In this document: piece by piece, positions 26,734-35,402 of the stretch
Layout: every line of letters starts with the position of its first letter
Numbering within the stretch: position 1 is the stretch's first letter
Assembly: GCF_014203125.1 (NCBI RefSeq)
Contig: NZ_JACHIH010000040.1
Coordinates: forward strand, 1-40,820
Length of the DNA: 40,820 bases
Source of the DNA: Rhodopseudomonas rhenobacensis
GTDB lineage: Bacteria; Pseudomonadota; Alphaproteobacteria; Rhizobiales; Xanthobacteraceae
Direction: 5' to 3'
The notes under the pieces: model-generated
The model's database searches: none
Told to the model about the DNA's origin: nothing
What the model saw: only the letters and a program-made list of their open reading frames with translations
Translations under genes and position numbers: made by a program

Positions 26734-26760
26734 CGGACAAGACTCTCGAATCCTTGTCCG
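26734..26760 (+). promoter_or_regulatory. intercistronic hairpin between receptor and binding-protein genes
   Basis: CGGACAAG (26734-26741) pairs with CTTGTCCG (26753-26760) perfectly over 8 bp around an 11-base loop. It is not followed by a T run, so it is more likely an mRNA stability or attenuation element than a full terminator. It lies in a 233-bp gap that otherwise holds no supported gene. Confidence 0.35.
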
Positions 26761-26896
26761 GCCGCCGCGCTTACGCGGATCGCTGACGCATCGCTCGACG
26801 TGTCGTTCCGGATGTTTGGGGATGAGAATCATGCCTGTGTCGTTCCATCCGCCCTCAGCCTCGCGCTGCGATTTGCGCTACCGCCGAAGTGAGATC

Positions 26897-28018
26897 ATGC
26901 GCCGTTTTGTGACCATCGCCCTTAGCGTGCTTGCAACCGCGTTCCTCGCATTCGCGCCGAGGCCGGCAGCAGCGGCGGACGAGCCGGTCGTCGTCACCGA
27001 TATCACCGGACGGACGGTCACGCTTCCGCGTCTGGCAAAGCGCGTGCTGCTCGCGGAGGGGCGCCAGATCATCGCACTCTCGCTGCTCGATCCGAAGCCG
27101 GTCGATTTCATGGCGGCGTGGCTTGGCGAATTCCGCCGGAACGACAGCGAGAGCTACGCGCAATACCGCCAGAAATTCCCGGAGATCGACCAGGTCCCGG
27201 TGCTCGGAATCAGCAGTGAAGGCACATTCCCTGTCGAGCGCGCCATCGAGATCAAGCCCGACGTCGCCGTGCTTGGCGTCAGCTTTGCGCCTGGCGGGCG
27301 CGCCAACGATTTGGCGCGGCAGCTCGAAGCCGCCGGCATTCCGGTTGTGTTCACCGACTTCTTTGTCGCGCCATTCGAGCATACGGTGGCGAGCGTGCGC
27401 ATTATTGGCCGGGTGATCGGGCGGGACGCGCGGGCCAATGAATTTGCCGAATTCTACGAACAGCACATGAAGCGCATCGCGGAGCATGTCGCGCGCGCCG
27501 CCGGGCCGCGTCCACGCGTGTTGCTCGAGGCCCATGCCGGCGTCACCGATTGCTGCCACGCCCCGGGCGCCGGCAATATCGGCCGCTTCGTCGCCTTTGC
27601 CGGCGGCGACAGCATCTCGGCCTCCGTCGCGTCTGGTCCGACGGCGCAGCTCAGCCCTGAATACGTCATTTCGGCCAATCCCGACGTCTATATCGGCACG
27701 GGCGGTGCGCACCTGAGGGCATCGGGCGGGCTTGTCATCGGCCCCGGCTTCGAGGCCGCAACCATTCGCGACCGGCTTGCCGCGGTGGTGGCGCGGCCGG
27801 GCTTCGCCGGCCTCAACGCCGTGCGCAGCGGCCGCGTCCACGGCCTGTTCCACAACATCATCGCGACGCCGCTCAACATCGTCGCGGCCGAAGCACTGGC
27901 GCGGTGGATTGACCCGCAAGCCGCGTGCGATATTGACCCGGATGCGACGATTGCGGAACTCAATGCCCGCTTCCTCGCCGTACCGTTGCAAGGCGTGTAC
28001 TGGATCGATCAGAAATGA
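26897..28018 (+). CDS. periplasmic iron-siderophore binding protein
   Basis: The chosen ATG gives 373 residues with a clean signal peptide (MRRFVTIALSVLATAFLAFA, cleavage near AAA-AD, residue 27). The mature protein has the two-lobed FepB/BtuF pattern: VVVTDITGRTVTLPRLAKRV at the start, then IEIKPDVAVLG and a later NPDVYIGTG. It would carry the ferric siderophore to the permease. The open frame extends upstream to 26609, but an earlier start would bury the signal sequence. The permease gene overlaps its stop (ATGA). Confidence 0.92.
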   Translation: MRRFVTIALSVLATAFLAFAPRPAAAADEPVVVTDITGRTVTLPRLAKRVLLAEGRQIIALSLLDPKPVDFMAAWLGEFRRNDSESYAQYRQKFPEIDQVPVLGISSEGTFPVERAIEIKPDVAVLGVSFAPGGRANDLARQLEAAGIPVVFTDFFVAPFEHTVASVRIIGRVIGRDARANEFAEFYEQHMKRIAEHVARAAGPRPRVLLEAHAGVTDCCHAPGAGNIGRFVAFAGGDSISASVASGPTAQLSPEYVISANPDVYIGTGGAHLRASGGLVIGPGFEAATIRDRLAAVVARPGFAGLNAVRSGRVHGLFHNIIATPLNIVAAEALARWIDPQAACDIDPDATIAELNARFLAVPLQGVYWIDQK

Positions 28019-29109
28019 GTGCCGTTTCTCCGCATCTCGGTCTGGGGCAGGGCGACACATCGCCCGACCTGCAGGCGAAAACGGCAGCCGCGTATCGCGT
28101 GCTGATGCGGCGCCGGTTCGCCTGGCTTGCGCTATTGGCGCTGGTTGCGCTCGCGGCTTTCGTTGCCGATCTCAGCACCGGCCCGTCGCGGCTCGGGCTT
28201 GCCGGTGCGCTCGGTGGCATCCTTCGACCGGACTCGCTCACCGCGTCGGAGGCCGCGATCCTCTGGGAAGTTCGCCTGCCGCAGGCAATCCTGGCCGTCC
28301 TGGTCGGGCTGGCGCTCGCGACTGCAGGCGCCGAGATGCAGACGATCCTCGATAATCCGCTCGCAAGTCCCTTCACCCTGGGCGTGTCATCGTCGGCTTC
28401 ATTCGGCGCGGCGCTGGCGATCGTGCTCGGTGTCGGCATTCCCGGCGTGCCGCAGGCCTGGCTGATCTCGGCCAACGCCTTCGTGTTCGCGACCATCGTC
28501 GTCCTGGTGTTGCAATTGGTGGTGCGCTGGCGCGGCTCGGGGACGGACATCCTTGTGCTCTGCGGCATCGCACTGTTCTTCACCTTCAACGCGCTGGTCG
28601 CTCTGACGCAGTTTCTGGCGAGTCAGCAGGCGCTTCAGCAACTCGTGTTCTGGACCATGGGCAGCCTGTCGCGCGCGAGCTGGGACAAGGTGGGCGTGCT
28701 CGCCGTCGCGCTCCTCCTCGCCTGGCCGTTCGCCTGGCGCGCGGCCTGGCCTATGATGGCGCTGCGGCTCGGCGAAGACCGCGCGCGCAGCCTTGGCATC
28801 GATATCACGCGGCTACGCCTCGTGGCGCTCCTGCGCGTCAGCCTGATGACCTCGACCGCGATCGCCTTCGTCGGCACGATCGGCTTCGTCGGGCTTGCTG
28901 GCCCGCACATCGCACGGCTCGCGATCGGTGAAGATCACCGGCTTCTGTTGCCCGCCAGCGCCTTGACCGGAGCGGCCATCATGTCGCTGGCCTCGGTCGC
29001 CTCCAAGACGATCATTCCCGGGGTACTGCTTCCGATCGGGGTGGTAACTGCGATGGTCGGGCTGCCCGTATTCTTCTCGCTGATCTTCAGTCGGCGCCGG
29101 ACGGTCTGA
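28015..29109 (+). CDS. FecCD-family iron-siderophore ABC permease
   Basis: This 364-residue polytopic protein has about nine to ten hydrophobic segments and FecCD family phrases such as LWEVRLPQAILAVLVG, GAEMQTILDNPLASPFTLG and FVGTIGFVGLAGPHIAR. Only one permease gene is present, so it probably works as a homodimer, unlike the two-subunit FepD/FepG pair of E. coli. The residues before the first membrane segment, about 35, form a polar cytoplasmic N-terminus. It overlaps the binding-protein gene by ATGA and ends 2 bp before the ATPase start. Confidence 0.95.
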   Translation: MSAVSPHLGLGQGDTSPDLQAKTAAAYRVLMRRRFAWLALLALVALAAFVADLSTGPSRLGLAGALGGILRPDSLTASEAAILWEVRLPQAILAVLVGLALATAGAEMQTILDNPLASPFTLGVSSSASFGAALAIVLGVGIPGVPQAWLISANAFVFATIVVLVLQLVVRWRGSGTDILVLCGIALFFTFNALVALTQFLASQQALQQLVFWTMGSLSRASWDKVGVLAVALLLAWPFAWRAAWPMMALRLGEDRARSLGIDITRLRLVALLRVSLMTSTAIAFVGTIGFVGLAGPHIARLAIGEDHRLLLPASALTGAAIMSLASVASKTIIPGVLLPIGVVTAMVGLPVFFSLIFSRRRTV

Positions 29110-29111
29110 CC

Positions 29112-29879
29112 ATGGCCGGCCTCGACATCGAAAATGTGCGGGCAGGGTATCGCGGGCGCGAGGTGCTGACGGGCTTGTCGCTGCCGCCGATCGAGCAGGG
29201 GTGTATCACCGCAATGGTCGGGCCGAACGGCGCGGGCAAGACCACGCTTCTGCGTGTGCTCGCGGGGCTGTTGCCGGCCAGCGGCGGCGTGCGGCTGGAT
29301 GGTTTAAACCTGCTGGATGCTCCGACCGGCGAGCGGGCGCGCAAGGTCGCCTTCATGCCGCAGTTCGCGCCGCAGCGGCTGTCGCTCACGGTCGTCGAGA
29401 CCGTCATCGCGGCCCTGCGCGCTTCGCCGATGGATACGGAGGAGACGCGTGTCGATGCGCAGCAGCGCGCGCTCGAAACGCTGGATCGCCTGAATATCCT
29501 GTATCTCGCGCTTCAGCCGTTCGACACGCTTTCCGGCGGCCAGCGTCAGTTAGCCAGCCTCGCGCAGGCGCTGGTGCGGCAGCCCCGGCTGCTGCTGCTG
29601 GACGAGCCGACCAGCGCGCTCGATCTACGCTATCAGCAGCAGGTGATAGGCAATGTGCGTGAAGAGGCGCGCAAGGGCACGATCGTGATCATGGTGCTGC
29701 ACGATCTCCAGGCCGCCGCATCATGGGCCGATACGGTGACGGTCTTGAGCGGGGGGCGGCTTTTCGCGCATGGCCACCCCCGTGATGTGATCACGACGCC
29801 GATACTAAGGCAGGTCTATGGTATCGACGCCGTCGTCGAGCACACTGCGCGTGGCGGCGTTCACATTCAGGTCGAATGA
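29112..29879 (+). CDS. iron-siderophore ABC transporter ATPase
   Basis: This 255-residue ATPase of the FecE/FepC type has Walker A GPNGAGKT (37-44), Q-loop in FMPQF (about 84), signature LSGGQ (140-144), Walker B LLLLDE (160-165) and the H-loop His197. All catalytic motifs are intact. It energises the permease encoded 2 bp upstream and is the last intact gene of the siderophore locus. Downstream lies the remnant of an L-serine dehydratase gene. Confidence 0.95.
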   Translation: MAGLDIENVRAGYRGREVLTGLSLPPIEQGCITAMVGPNGAGKTTLLRVLAGLLPASGGVRLDGLNLLDAPTGERARKVAFMPQFAPQRLSLTVVETVIAALRASPMDTEETRVDAQQRALETLDRLNILYLALQPFDTLSGGQRQLASLAQALVRQPRLLLLDEPTSALDLRYQQQVIGNVREEARKGTIVIMVLHDLQAAASWADTVTVLSGGRLFAHGHPRDVITTPILRQVYGIDAVVEHTARGGVHIQVE

Positions 29880-29940
29880 TGTGCTGTGGGCCGTCTTTCT
29901 CAAACAGGGGAGGGCGTCGTGCGGGGTCGCACGGCAATAT

Positions 29941-30057
29941 ACCGTTTCGGCGCTCGACGCCGTGATCGAGACGATGCGCGAGACCGGGCGCGACATGCGC
30001 ACCAAGTACAAGGAGACCAGCCTCGGCGGGCTCGCCGTCAACGTCGTCGATTGCTAG
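29941..30057 (+). pseudogene. sdaA: 3' remnant of an iron-sulfur L-serine dehydratase gene
   Basis: The last 38 codons of a frame ending at 30057 read as the conserved C-terminus of L-serine dehydratase: [29 protein letters not shown], and a final Cys. Upstream, from about 29880 to 29940, the frame stays open but no longer resembles the enzyme, and its upstream part overlaps the ATPase gene in another frame. The rest of the roughly 460-residue gene is absent. The fragment has no start of its own that would make a functional enzyme. It marks where a deletion or insertion joined the siderophore locus to older chromosome sequence. Confidence 0.78.
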
Positions 30058-30069
30058 GCATCGGCGCGC

Positions 30070-30855
30070 TCAGCCGGCGAGCCGCTTCGGCGGAACGCTC
30101 GGCGCATAGACCCCGCTCGGCGCGGATTGCCGCTTCAAGCGGCTGTCGTAGGAGAACCGGTCGGCCGGATGGATGCTGCGGCTGACGATGAACACCCGGT
30201 CGCGCGCGTCGAGATAGCGCCTTGTGATTTCCAGCGCATGGGCGCCGGGCTTGACCTGCAGCGGGTCGACCAGCCGCTTCGGCACGCCGATCGCCGTGAT
30301 GGTCTGGTGGATTTCCGCGGTGGGGTGGCCGGCGAAATCCTCGATCAGCGTGCTGATCAGCCCGGGATAGTCGGCGACGCGCTCGCGCACGATCGGCGCG
30401 AACATCGGCGCGACGTAGACGTCGGTCCAGCACAGCGGCGGCGAGGACGCGATCGGCGAGGAGCGCAGGCTGGACACCCGCAGCCAGGATTGCCCGGGCG
30501 GGCAATCCAGCAAGGCCGACAGCTTGGCGTCGGCCACCTCGGTGGCGATCTCCTGCACCTGACGGTTGGTCTGCGCGCCGTATTGCGCGACATCTTCGAG
30601 CGTCGCCAGGTTCTGGTTGTAGCTGCCGGGACCGCGCAGCGGCTGCACCGATTCCACCCGGGTGCCGGCATTGCGCCGCCGCGAGATCATGCCGGCCTGC
30701 TGCAATTCGCCGAGCGCCGCCCGCACCGTCGAGCGGCTGACGCCGAGCTGTTCGGCGAGATCGACCTCGTTCGGCATCACGGTGCCAAGCGGATATTCGC
30801 CGCCGGCAATCCGCTGCGCCAGCAATTTTGCGACGATGGCCCAGCGCGTACGCAC
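30070..30855 (-). CDS. GntR-family regulator with UTRA effector domain (HutC type)
   Basis: This 261-residue regulator starts at a GTG with AGGAG upstream. A winged helix occupies residues 5-70 (GTVMPNEVDLAEQLGVSRST, VRAALGELQQAGMISRRRNA). The C-terminal UTRA domain spans about 90-250 and would bind a small carboxylate or related effector. It is transcribed divergently from the catabolic operon at 31022, and the shared 166-bp region carries two similar operator-like palindromes. Repression of the operon, relieved by substrate, is the simplest model. Confidence 0.92.
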   Translation of the reverse strand: MRTRWAIVAKLLAQRIAGGEYPLGTVMPNEVDLAEQLGVSRSTVRAALGELQQAGMISRRRNAGTRVESVQPLRGPGSYNQNLATLEDVAQYGAQTNRQVQEIATEVADAKLSALLDCPPGQSWLRVSSLRSSPIASSPPLCWTDVYVAPMFAPIVRERVADYPGLISTLIEDFAGHPTAEIHQTITAIGVPKRLVDPLQVKPGAHALEITRRYLDARDRVFIVSRSIHPADRFSYDSRLKRQSAPSGVYAPSVPPKRLAG

Positions 30856-30926
30856 AGTCCTGCTCCTGTGGCGGATGGTTGCTCTTTCTTCACCCTACGC
30901 AAAGCCCGCGCAAAGGCCAAGAATAA

Positions 30927-30974
30927 GTTCGAACCTATGTTGACATATGTTTTTGTTTGAGAATAGGTACGAAC
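30927..30974 (+). promoter_or_regulatory. promoter with paired GntR operator-like sites
   Basis: GTTCGAACCTAT (30927-30938) and ATAGGTACGAAC (30963-30974) are inverted copies matching at 11 of 12 positions. Each contains a partly palindromic GGTnCGAACC-like core. A perfect -35 TTGACA lies at 30940-30945, and 17 bases later ATAGGT at 30963-30968 could serve as a weak -10, inside the right-hand site. A bound regulator would block this promoter, which faces the operon at 31022. Confidence 0.6.
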
Positions 30975-31021
30975 CAATAGGCGCGCTGAGCGCCATACCA
31001 GGGTAGGATCGAGAGCGCTCA

Positions 31022-32389
31022 ATGCCGAGTACCGTCACCGACTCGCTGATTTTCCGGGATATGTTCGGCACCGCCGAGATGCGCGATGTGTTCTCCGACC
31101 AGTCATTGGCGCGCTGCTATCTCGAGGTCGAGGTGGCTCTGGCCCGCGCCGAGGCAGCGACCGGAGTAATCCCGGCCGAGGCCGCCGAGGCGATCGGCGC
31201 GGCCGCCGCCAGCATGGCCATCGATTTCGTCCGGCTGCGCGAGCAGACCGAGATCACCGGCTATCCGATTCTGGCGATCGTCCACCAATTGTCGGAAGCG
31301 GCGGGCGAAGCCGGCGGCTTCGTGCATTGGGGCGCCACCACCCAGGACATCATGGACACCGCGACCGTGCTGCAGGTGCGCGCCGCGCTCGATCTGGTCG
31401 GCGCCGATCTCGTGGCGCTGCGCGATATTCTGGCGGCACTGGCCGCAAAGCACCGCGACACCCCGATGGCCGGCCGTACCCATCTGCAGCAGGCGCTGCC
31501 GATCACCTTCGGCTACAAGGTCGCGGTCTGGCTGTCGATGATCGAGCGTCACATCGAGCGGCTGGAGCAGATGCGCCCGCGGGTGCTGCTCGGGCAATTC
31601 GCCGGCGCCGCCGGCACGCTGGCTTCGCTCGGCGCCGACGGGCTTAAAGTTCAGGCCGCGCTGTGCGAGCGGCTGGAGCTGGCGCAGCCGTCCGCGACCT
31701 GGCACGTGGCGCGCGACGGCCTCGCCGAAGTGGTGGCGTTCCTCGGCCTCGTCACCGGCAGCCTCGGCAAGATCGGCACCGACGTCATGCTGCTGATGGC
31801 GACCGAATTCGCCGAAGTTGCGGAGCCGTTCGTCAAGGGGCGCGGCGCCTCCTCGACCATGCCGCAGAAGCGCAACCCGATTTCCTCCGAACTGATGCTC
31901 GCCGCGGCGAAGACCGTGCGCCAGCACGTCGCATTGATGCTCGACGGCATGGTGCAGGATCTGGAGCGCGCCACCGGCCCCTGGCACGTCGAATGGATCG
32001 CCATCCCGGAGAGCTTTATCCTGACCGGCGGCGCGCTGGCGCAGGCCAAGTACATGCTGGCCGGGTTGATCGTCGATGCCGAGCGGATGCGCCACAACCT
32101 CGCGATGAGCGGCGGCCTGATCGTCGCCGAAGCGGTGATGATGGCGGCGGCGCCGAAGCTCGGCCGCCAGGTCGCGCACGACGTGGTCTACGACGCCTGC
32201 CGCGTCGCGGTGACCGAAAAGCGGACGCTGGCCGACGTGCTGATCGACGTGCCGAAGATCGTCGATGCACTCGGCGGCGCCGAGGCGATCCGTCATCATT
32301 GCGATCCGGCGAACTATCTCGGCCTGGCGCCGCAGATGGTCGATCGCATGCTGAGGCTGTTGCCGGCCGGCCAGGCGGGGCAACGCTGA
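31022..32389 (+). CDS. fumarase/aspartase-superfamily lyase, PcaB (3-carboxymuconate cycloisomerase)-like
   Basis: The 455-residue product has the three conserved regions of the superfamily: HWGATTQDIMD (102-112), GRTHLQQALPITFG (about 151-164) and GRGASSTMPQKRNP (273-286). The pattern is that of 3-carboxy-cis,cis-muconate cycloisomerase and related adenylosuccinate-lyase-like enzymes. The rest of the protocatechuate branch (pcaC, pcaD, pcaGH) is not here, so the substrate may be another polycarboxylate. It is the first gene of the operon; its stop overlaps the next start (TGATG). Confidence 0.88.
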   Translation: MPSTVTDSLIFRDMFGTAEMRDVFSDQSLARCYLEVEVALARAEAATGVIPAEAAEAIGAAAASMAIDFVRLREQTEITGYPILAIVHQLSEAAGEAGGFVHWGATTQDIMDTATVLQVRAALDLVGADLVALRDILAALAAKHRDTPMAGRTHLQQALPITFGYKVAVWLSMIERHIERLEQMRPRVLLGQFAGAAGTLASLGADGLKVQAALCERLELAQPSATWHVARDGLAEVVAFLGLVTGSLGKIGTDVMLLMATEFAEVAEPFVKGRGASSTMPQKRNPISSELMLAAAKTVRQHVALMLDGMVQDLERATGPWHVEWIAIPESFILTGGALAQAKYMLAGLIVDAERMRHNLAMSGGLIVAEAVMMAAAPKLGRQVAHDVVYDACRVAVTEKRTLADVLIDVPKIVDALGGAEAIRHHCDPANYLGLAPQMVDRMLRLLPAGQAGQR

Positions 32390-32775
32390 TGTCGGCGCCC
32401 GCAACCGCACCGCTGGAAACCTATCTCGCGCATCTGGCGCGCGGCGAACTGGCGTTTCAGCGCGCGCCGGACGGCAGCGCGGTGTTCTTCCCGCGGCTGG
32501 TGGCGCCGCACTCCGGCGCGACCGATCTGCAATGGCAGGTCTCCGCCGGGCTCGGCACGGTCTATTCGGTGACCACGCTGCATCCCAAGGGCGAGCCTGC
32601 CTATAACGTGTCGTTGATCGAAGTCGACGAGGGCTTTCGGCTGATGAGCCGCGTCGAGGGCATCGATGCCGCCGCGGTGAAGATCGGCATGCGGGTCCGC
32701 GTCCGGATCACCCAGGACGCGGATGGCAAACCGCTGCCGGTGTTCGATGCGCTCGAACCGGAGCAGACATCATGA
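32389..32775 (+). CDS. DUF35 OB-fold protein lacking zinc-ribbon cysteines
   Basis: This 128-residue protein matches the acyl-CoA-associated DUF35 family: an N-terminal helix (YLAHLARGELAFQRA), a rubredoxin-like loop and an OB fold (GLGTVYSVTTLH, AYNVSLIEVDEGFRLMSRV, IGMRVRVRI). The usual loop cysteines are replaced (PRLVAPHSGATDLQW, where relatives have C-P-x-C), and there is no cysteine in the whole protein. DUF35 proteins work as partners of thiolase-fold enzymes. Here the thiolase gene follows directly, overlapping by ATGA. Confidence 0.85.
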   Translation: MSAPATAPLETYLAHLARGELAFQRAPDGSAVFFPRLVAPHSGATDLQWQVSAGLGTVYSVTTLHPKGEPAYNVSLIEVDEGFRLMSRVEGIDAAAVKIGMRVRVRITQDADGKPLPVFDALEPEQTS

Positions 32776-33926
32776 CGGCGATGACCCGTGGCCACGCCGC
32801 CGTGATCGGCGTCGCCGAATCCGATCTCGGCATCGTCGGGCCGCATATGACGCCGGTCGATCTGATGGCGCAGGCGACGATGCGCGCGCTCGACGACTGC
32901 GGCCTTGCGCTCAGCGACGTCGACGCGGTGTTTGCCGCCAGCGCCCAGGTGCGGTTCGGACCGATGATGCTCTGCGAGTATCTCGGACTCAATCCCCGCT
33001 ATGTGGACGGCACCCAGATCGGCGGCTCGTCGTTCATGTCGCATCTCGCGCATGCGGTGGCGGCGATCGAACTCGGGCTGTGCGACGTGGCGCTGATCGC
33101 CTATGGCAGCACGCAGCGCTCGGTGTCGCGCAGCGCCGCCTCGCCGACCGATATCAATCCCTACGAGGCGCCGTTTCGGCCCCTGATGCCGGCGAGCGCC
33201 TACGCGCTGGCCGCGGCGCGGCATATGTATCAATTCGGCACCACGCGCGAGCAGCTCGCCGACGTCGCGGTCGCGGCGCGGCAATGGGCGCTGCTCAATC
33301 CGAAGGCCTGGGAGAAAGAGCCGCTCAGCCGCGAGCAGGTGCTGGCCTCGCGCATGCTGTCCGATCCGCTCACCGTGCGCGACTGCTGCCTGGTGCTCGA
33401 CGGCGGCGGCGCGATGATCGTGACCTCCGCAGCCCGCGCGCGCGACGCGCGCAAATTGCCGATCCATGTGCTCGGCACCGGCGAGGCGATCGGTCACGGC
33501 TCGATCTCCGGCATGGCCGACCTCACCACCACGGCCGCTTCGGTGTCCGGACCGCGCGCCTACGCCGCGGCCGGCGTCGGGCCCGCCGACATCGACGTCG
33601 CGCTGCTGTACGACGCCTTCACCATCACGCCGATCCTGTTTCTCGAGGATCTCGGCTTTTGCGCCAAGGGCGAGGGCGGCGCCTTCGTGCAGGACGGCGG
33701 CATCGCGCCGGGCGGACGCCTCGCCGTCAACACCAATGGCGGCGGCCTGTCCTATTGCCATCCCGGCATGTACGGGCTGTTGGCGATGATCGAATGCATC
33801 CGGCAGCTGCGCGGCGAATGCGGCGCGCGGCAGATCGGCAAGCACGACATCGCGCTGGCGCACGGCAATGGCGGGGTATTGTCCAGTCAATGCACCGCGA
33901 TCTTCGGCGCCCCGGCGACGCTGTAG
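32772..33926 (+). CDS. thiolase-fold protein without catalytic cysteines (SCP2/Ltp2-like)
   Basis: This 384-residue protein belongs to the SCP2-type thiolase superfamily. The segment that carries the nucleophilic Cys in true thiolases reads GTQIGGSSFMSHL (about 80-92), with no Cys. The C-terminal CxG motif is replaced by HGNGGVLS (about 364-371). The HPGMYG motif with its His (about 330) and YDAFT are kept. Without the cysteines a normal thiolase reaction is unlikely. Ltp2 of actinobacterial steroid degradation, a thiolase-fold retro-aldolase paired with a DUF35 partner, is the closest functional precedent. The DUF35 gene next to it supports that reading. The exact substrate is unknown. Confidence 0.85.
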   Translation: MTAMTRGHAAVIGVAESDLGIVGPHMTPVDLMAQATMRALDDCGLALSDVDAVFAASAQVRFGPMMLCEYLGLNPRYVDGTQIGGSSFMSHLAHAVAAIELGLCDVALIAYGSTQRSVSRSAASPTDINPYEAPFRPLMPASAYALAAARHMYQFGTTREQLADVAVAARQWALLNPKAWEKEPLSREQVLASRMLSDPLTVRDCCLVLDGGGAMIVTSAARARDARKLPIHVLGTGEAIGHGSISGMADLTTTAASVSGPRAYAAAGVGPADIDVALLYDAFTITPILFLEDLGFCAKGEGGAFVQDGGIAPGGRLAVNTNGGGLSYCHPGMYGLLAMIECIRQLRGECGARQIGKHDIALAHGNGGVLSSQCTAIFGAPATL

Positions 33927-33983
33927 CGAGCGTCGCGCCACACTGACGAATACCAAGAACAACACCAACAAAAGGGAGCGGAC

Positions 33984-35402
33984 ATGGAGACCATCAAACA
34001 ATCAGGGCCGACGGATGCGCCGGCGTCTGACGCGGCAGGACACGTCTATCGCAAGATCACGCTGCGCCTGATTCCCTTCCTGTTCGCCTGCTACGTGTTG
34101 AACTACATCGACCGCGTCAATATCAGCTTCGCCAGCCTGCAGTTCCGCCAGGATCTCGGCATCAGCGCCGCGGCCTATGGCTTCGGCGTCGGCATCTTCT
34201 TCGTCGGCTACATCCTGTTCGAGATCCCGAGCAATCTGTTGATGCAGCGGATCGGCGCCCGCCGCACCATGATGCGCATCATGGTGCTGTGGGGACTGGT
34301 CTCGATGTCGACGATGTTCGTCACCTCGGCGACGCAGTTCTATGTGGTGCGCGCATTGCTCGGCATCGCCGAGGCCGGGTTCTTTCCCGGCGTGGTGTTC
34401 TATCTGACGCTGTGGTTTCCCTCGGCGATGCGCGGCCGGATCATGGCGATGTTCGTGCTGGCGATCGCGGTCTCTGGCGTGATCGGCGGCCCGGTGTCCG
34501 GGCTGATCATGAGCCAGATGGCGGATTTCGGCGGGCTCAAGGGCTGGCAGTGGCTGTTTCTGATCGAAGGCATCCCGCCGGTGCTGGTCGGCATCATGGC
34601 TTACTTCTATCTCGACGACGGCCCGGAGCAGGCCAAATGGCTGAACGCCGAGGAGAAGCGCTTCGTCGTCGGCAATCTGGCGATCGAGGCGGCGTCGCGC
34701 GAAAGTAGCAAGCACGGCACGTTCTGGACCGCGATCCGCGATCCAAGGTTGTACGCTGCGGCGATCGCCTGGTTCACCGTGGCGTGGTGCGGCTCGGTGA
34801 TCAACTACTTCTCGCCGACCATCATCCGCAACTCCGGCGTCTCCGATACGCTGATGGTCGGTTTGCTCTCCGCGATTCCCTATGCGGCCGGCGCGCTCGG
34901 CATGGTGCTGATCAACCGGCATTCCGACCTGAAGCTGGAGCGGCGCTGGCACTATGCGTGCTGCGTCTTCCTCGCGGCGGCGGCGATCGCGGCGCTGCCC
35001 TCGGTGGCGCAGAACTGGAAGCTGGCGATCGGCCTGTTGGCGATCCTCTCGGTCGGTTATCTCGGCTCGGTCGCGCTGTTCTGGTCGATCCCGACCGCCT
35101 ATCTGTCGAAGAAGGCGTCGGCCGGCAGCATCGCGCTGATCAGCAGCATCGGCCAATGCGGCGGTCTCACCGCGCCGAACATCATCGGCTGGACCCAGCA
35201 GGCCACCGGCGATTTCGCGCTGGGCTTCTACATCATTGCGCTGGGCATGGTGCTTGGTACAGTGATCATGCTGATCGGCCTGCCGGCACGGCTGCTGCGC
35301 GAACGCTATATCGGTCACGCACCGGCCGAACGCAGCCACGTGGAATCCCGCATCGAGCATTTCCCCCCGCGAGCAAAACCTGCGTCCGAGGCCGCGACAT
35401 GA
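33984..35402 (+). CDS. MFS transporter, anion:cation symporter (ACS) family
   Basis: This 472-residue transporter has about 12 membrane segments. The first reads LIPFLFACYVLNYIDRVNIS, which with FEIPSNLLMQRIGARR is characteristic of the ACS family for phthalate, tartrate, glucarate and similar organic anions. AAGGGAG lies just upstream of the ATG at 33984, after a 57-bp gap from the thiolase-like gene. It overlaps the CoA-transferase gene by ATGA. It probably imports the acid that the operon degrades. Confidence 0.93.
   Translation: METIKQSGPTDAPASDAAGHVYRKITLRLIPFLFACYVLNYIDRVNISFASLQFRQDLGISAAAYGFGVGIFFVGYILFEIPSNLLMQRIGARRTMMRIMVLWGLVSMSTMFVTSATQFYVVRALLGIAEAGFFPGVVFYLTLWFPSAMRGRIMAMFVLAIAVSGVIGGPVSGLIMSQMADFGGLKGWQWLFLIEGIPPVLVGIMAYFYLDDGPEQAKWLNAEEKRFVVGNLAIEAASRESSKHGTFWTAIRDPRLYAAAIAWFTVAWCGSVINYFSPTIIRNSGVSDTLMVGLLSAIPYAAGALGMVLINRHSDLKLERRWHYACCVFLAAAAIAALPSVAQNWKLAIGLLAILSVGYLGSVALFWSIPTAYLSKKASAGSIALISSIGQCGGLTAPNIIGWTQQATGDFALGFYIIALGMVLGTVIMLIGLPARLLRERYIGHAPAERSHVESRIEHFPPRAKPASEAAT

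Noticed and set aside
26609-26896. An N-terminal extension of the binding protein from 26609
   Set aside because: The extension overlaps the receptor gene and would hide a clear signal peptide that begins at 26897.
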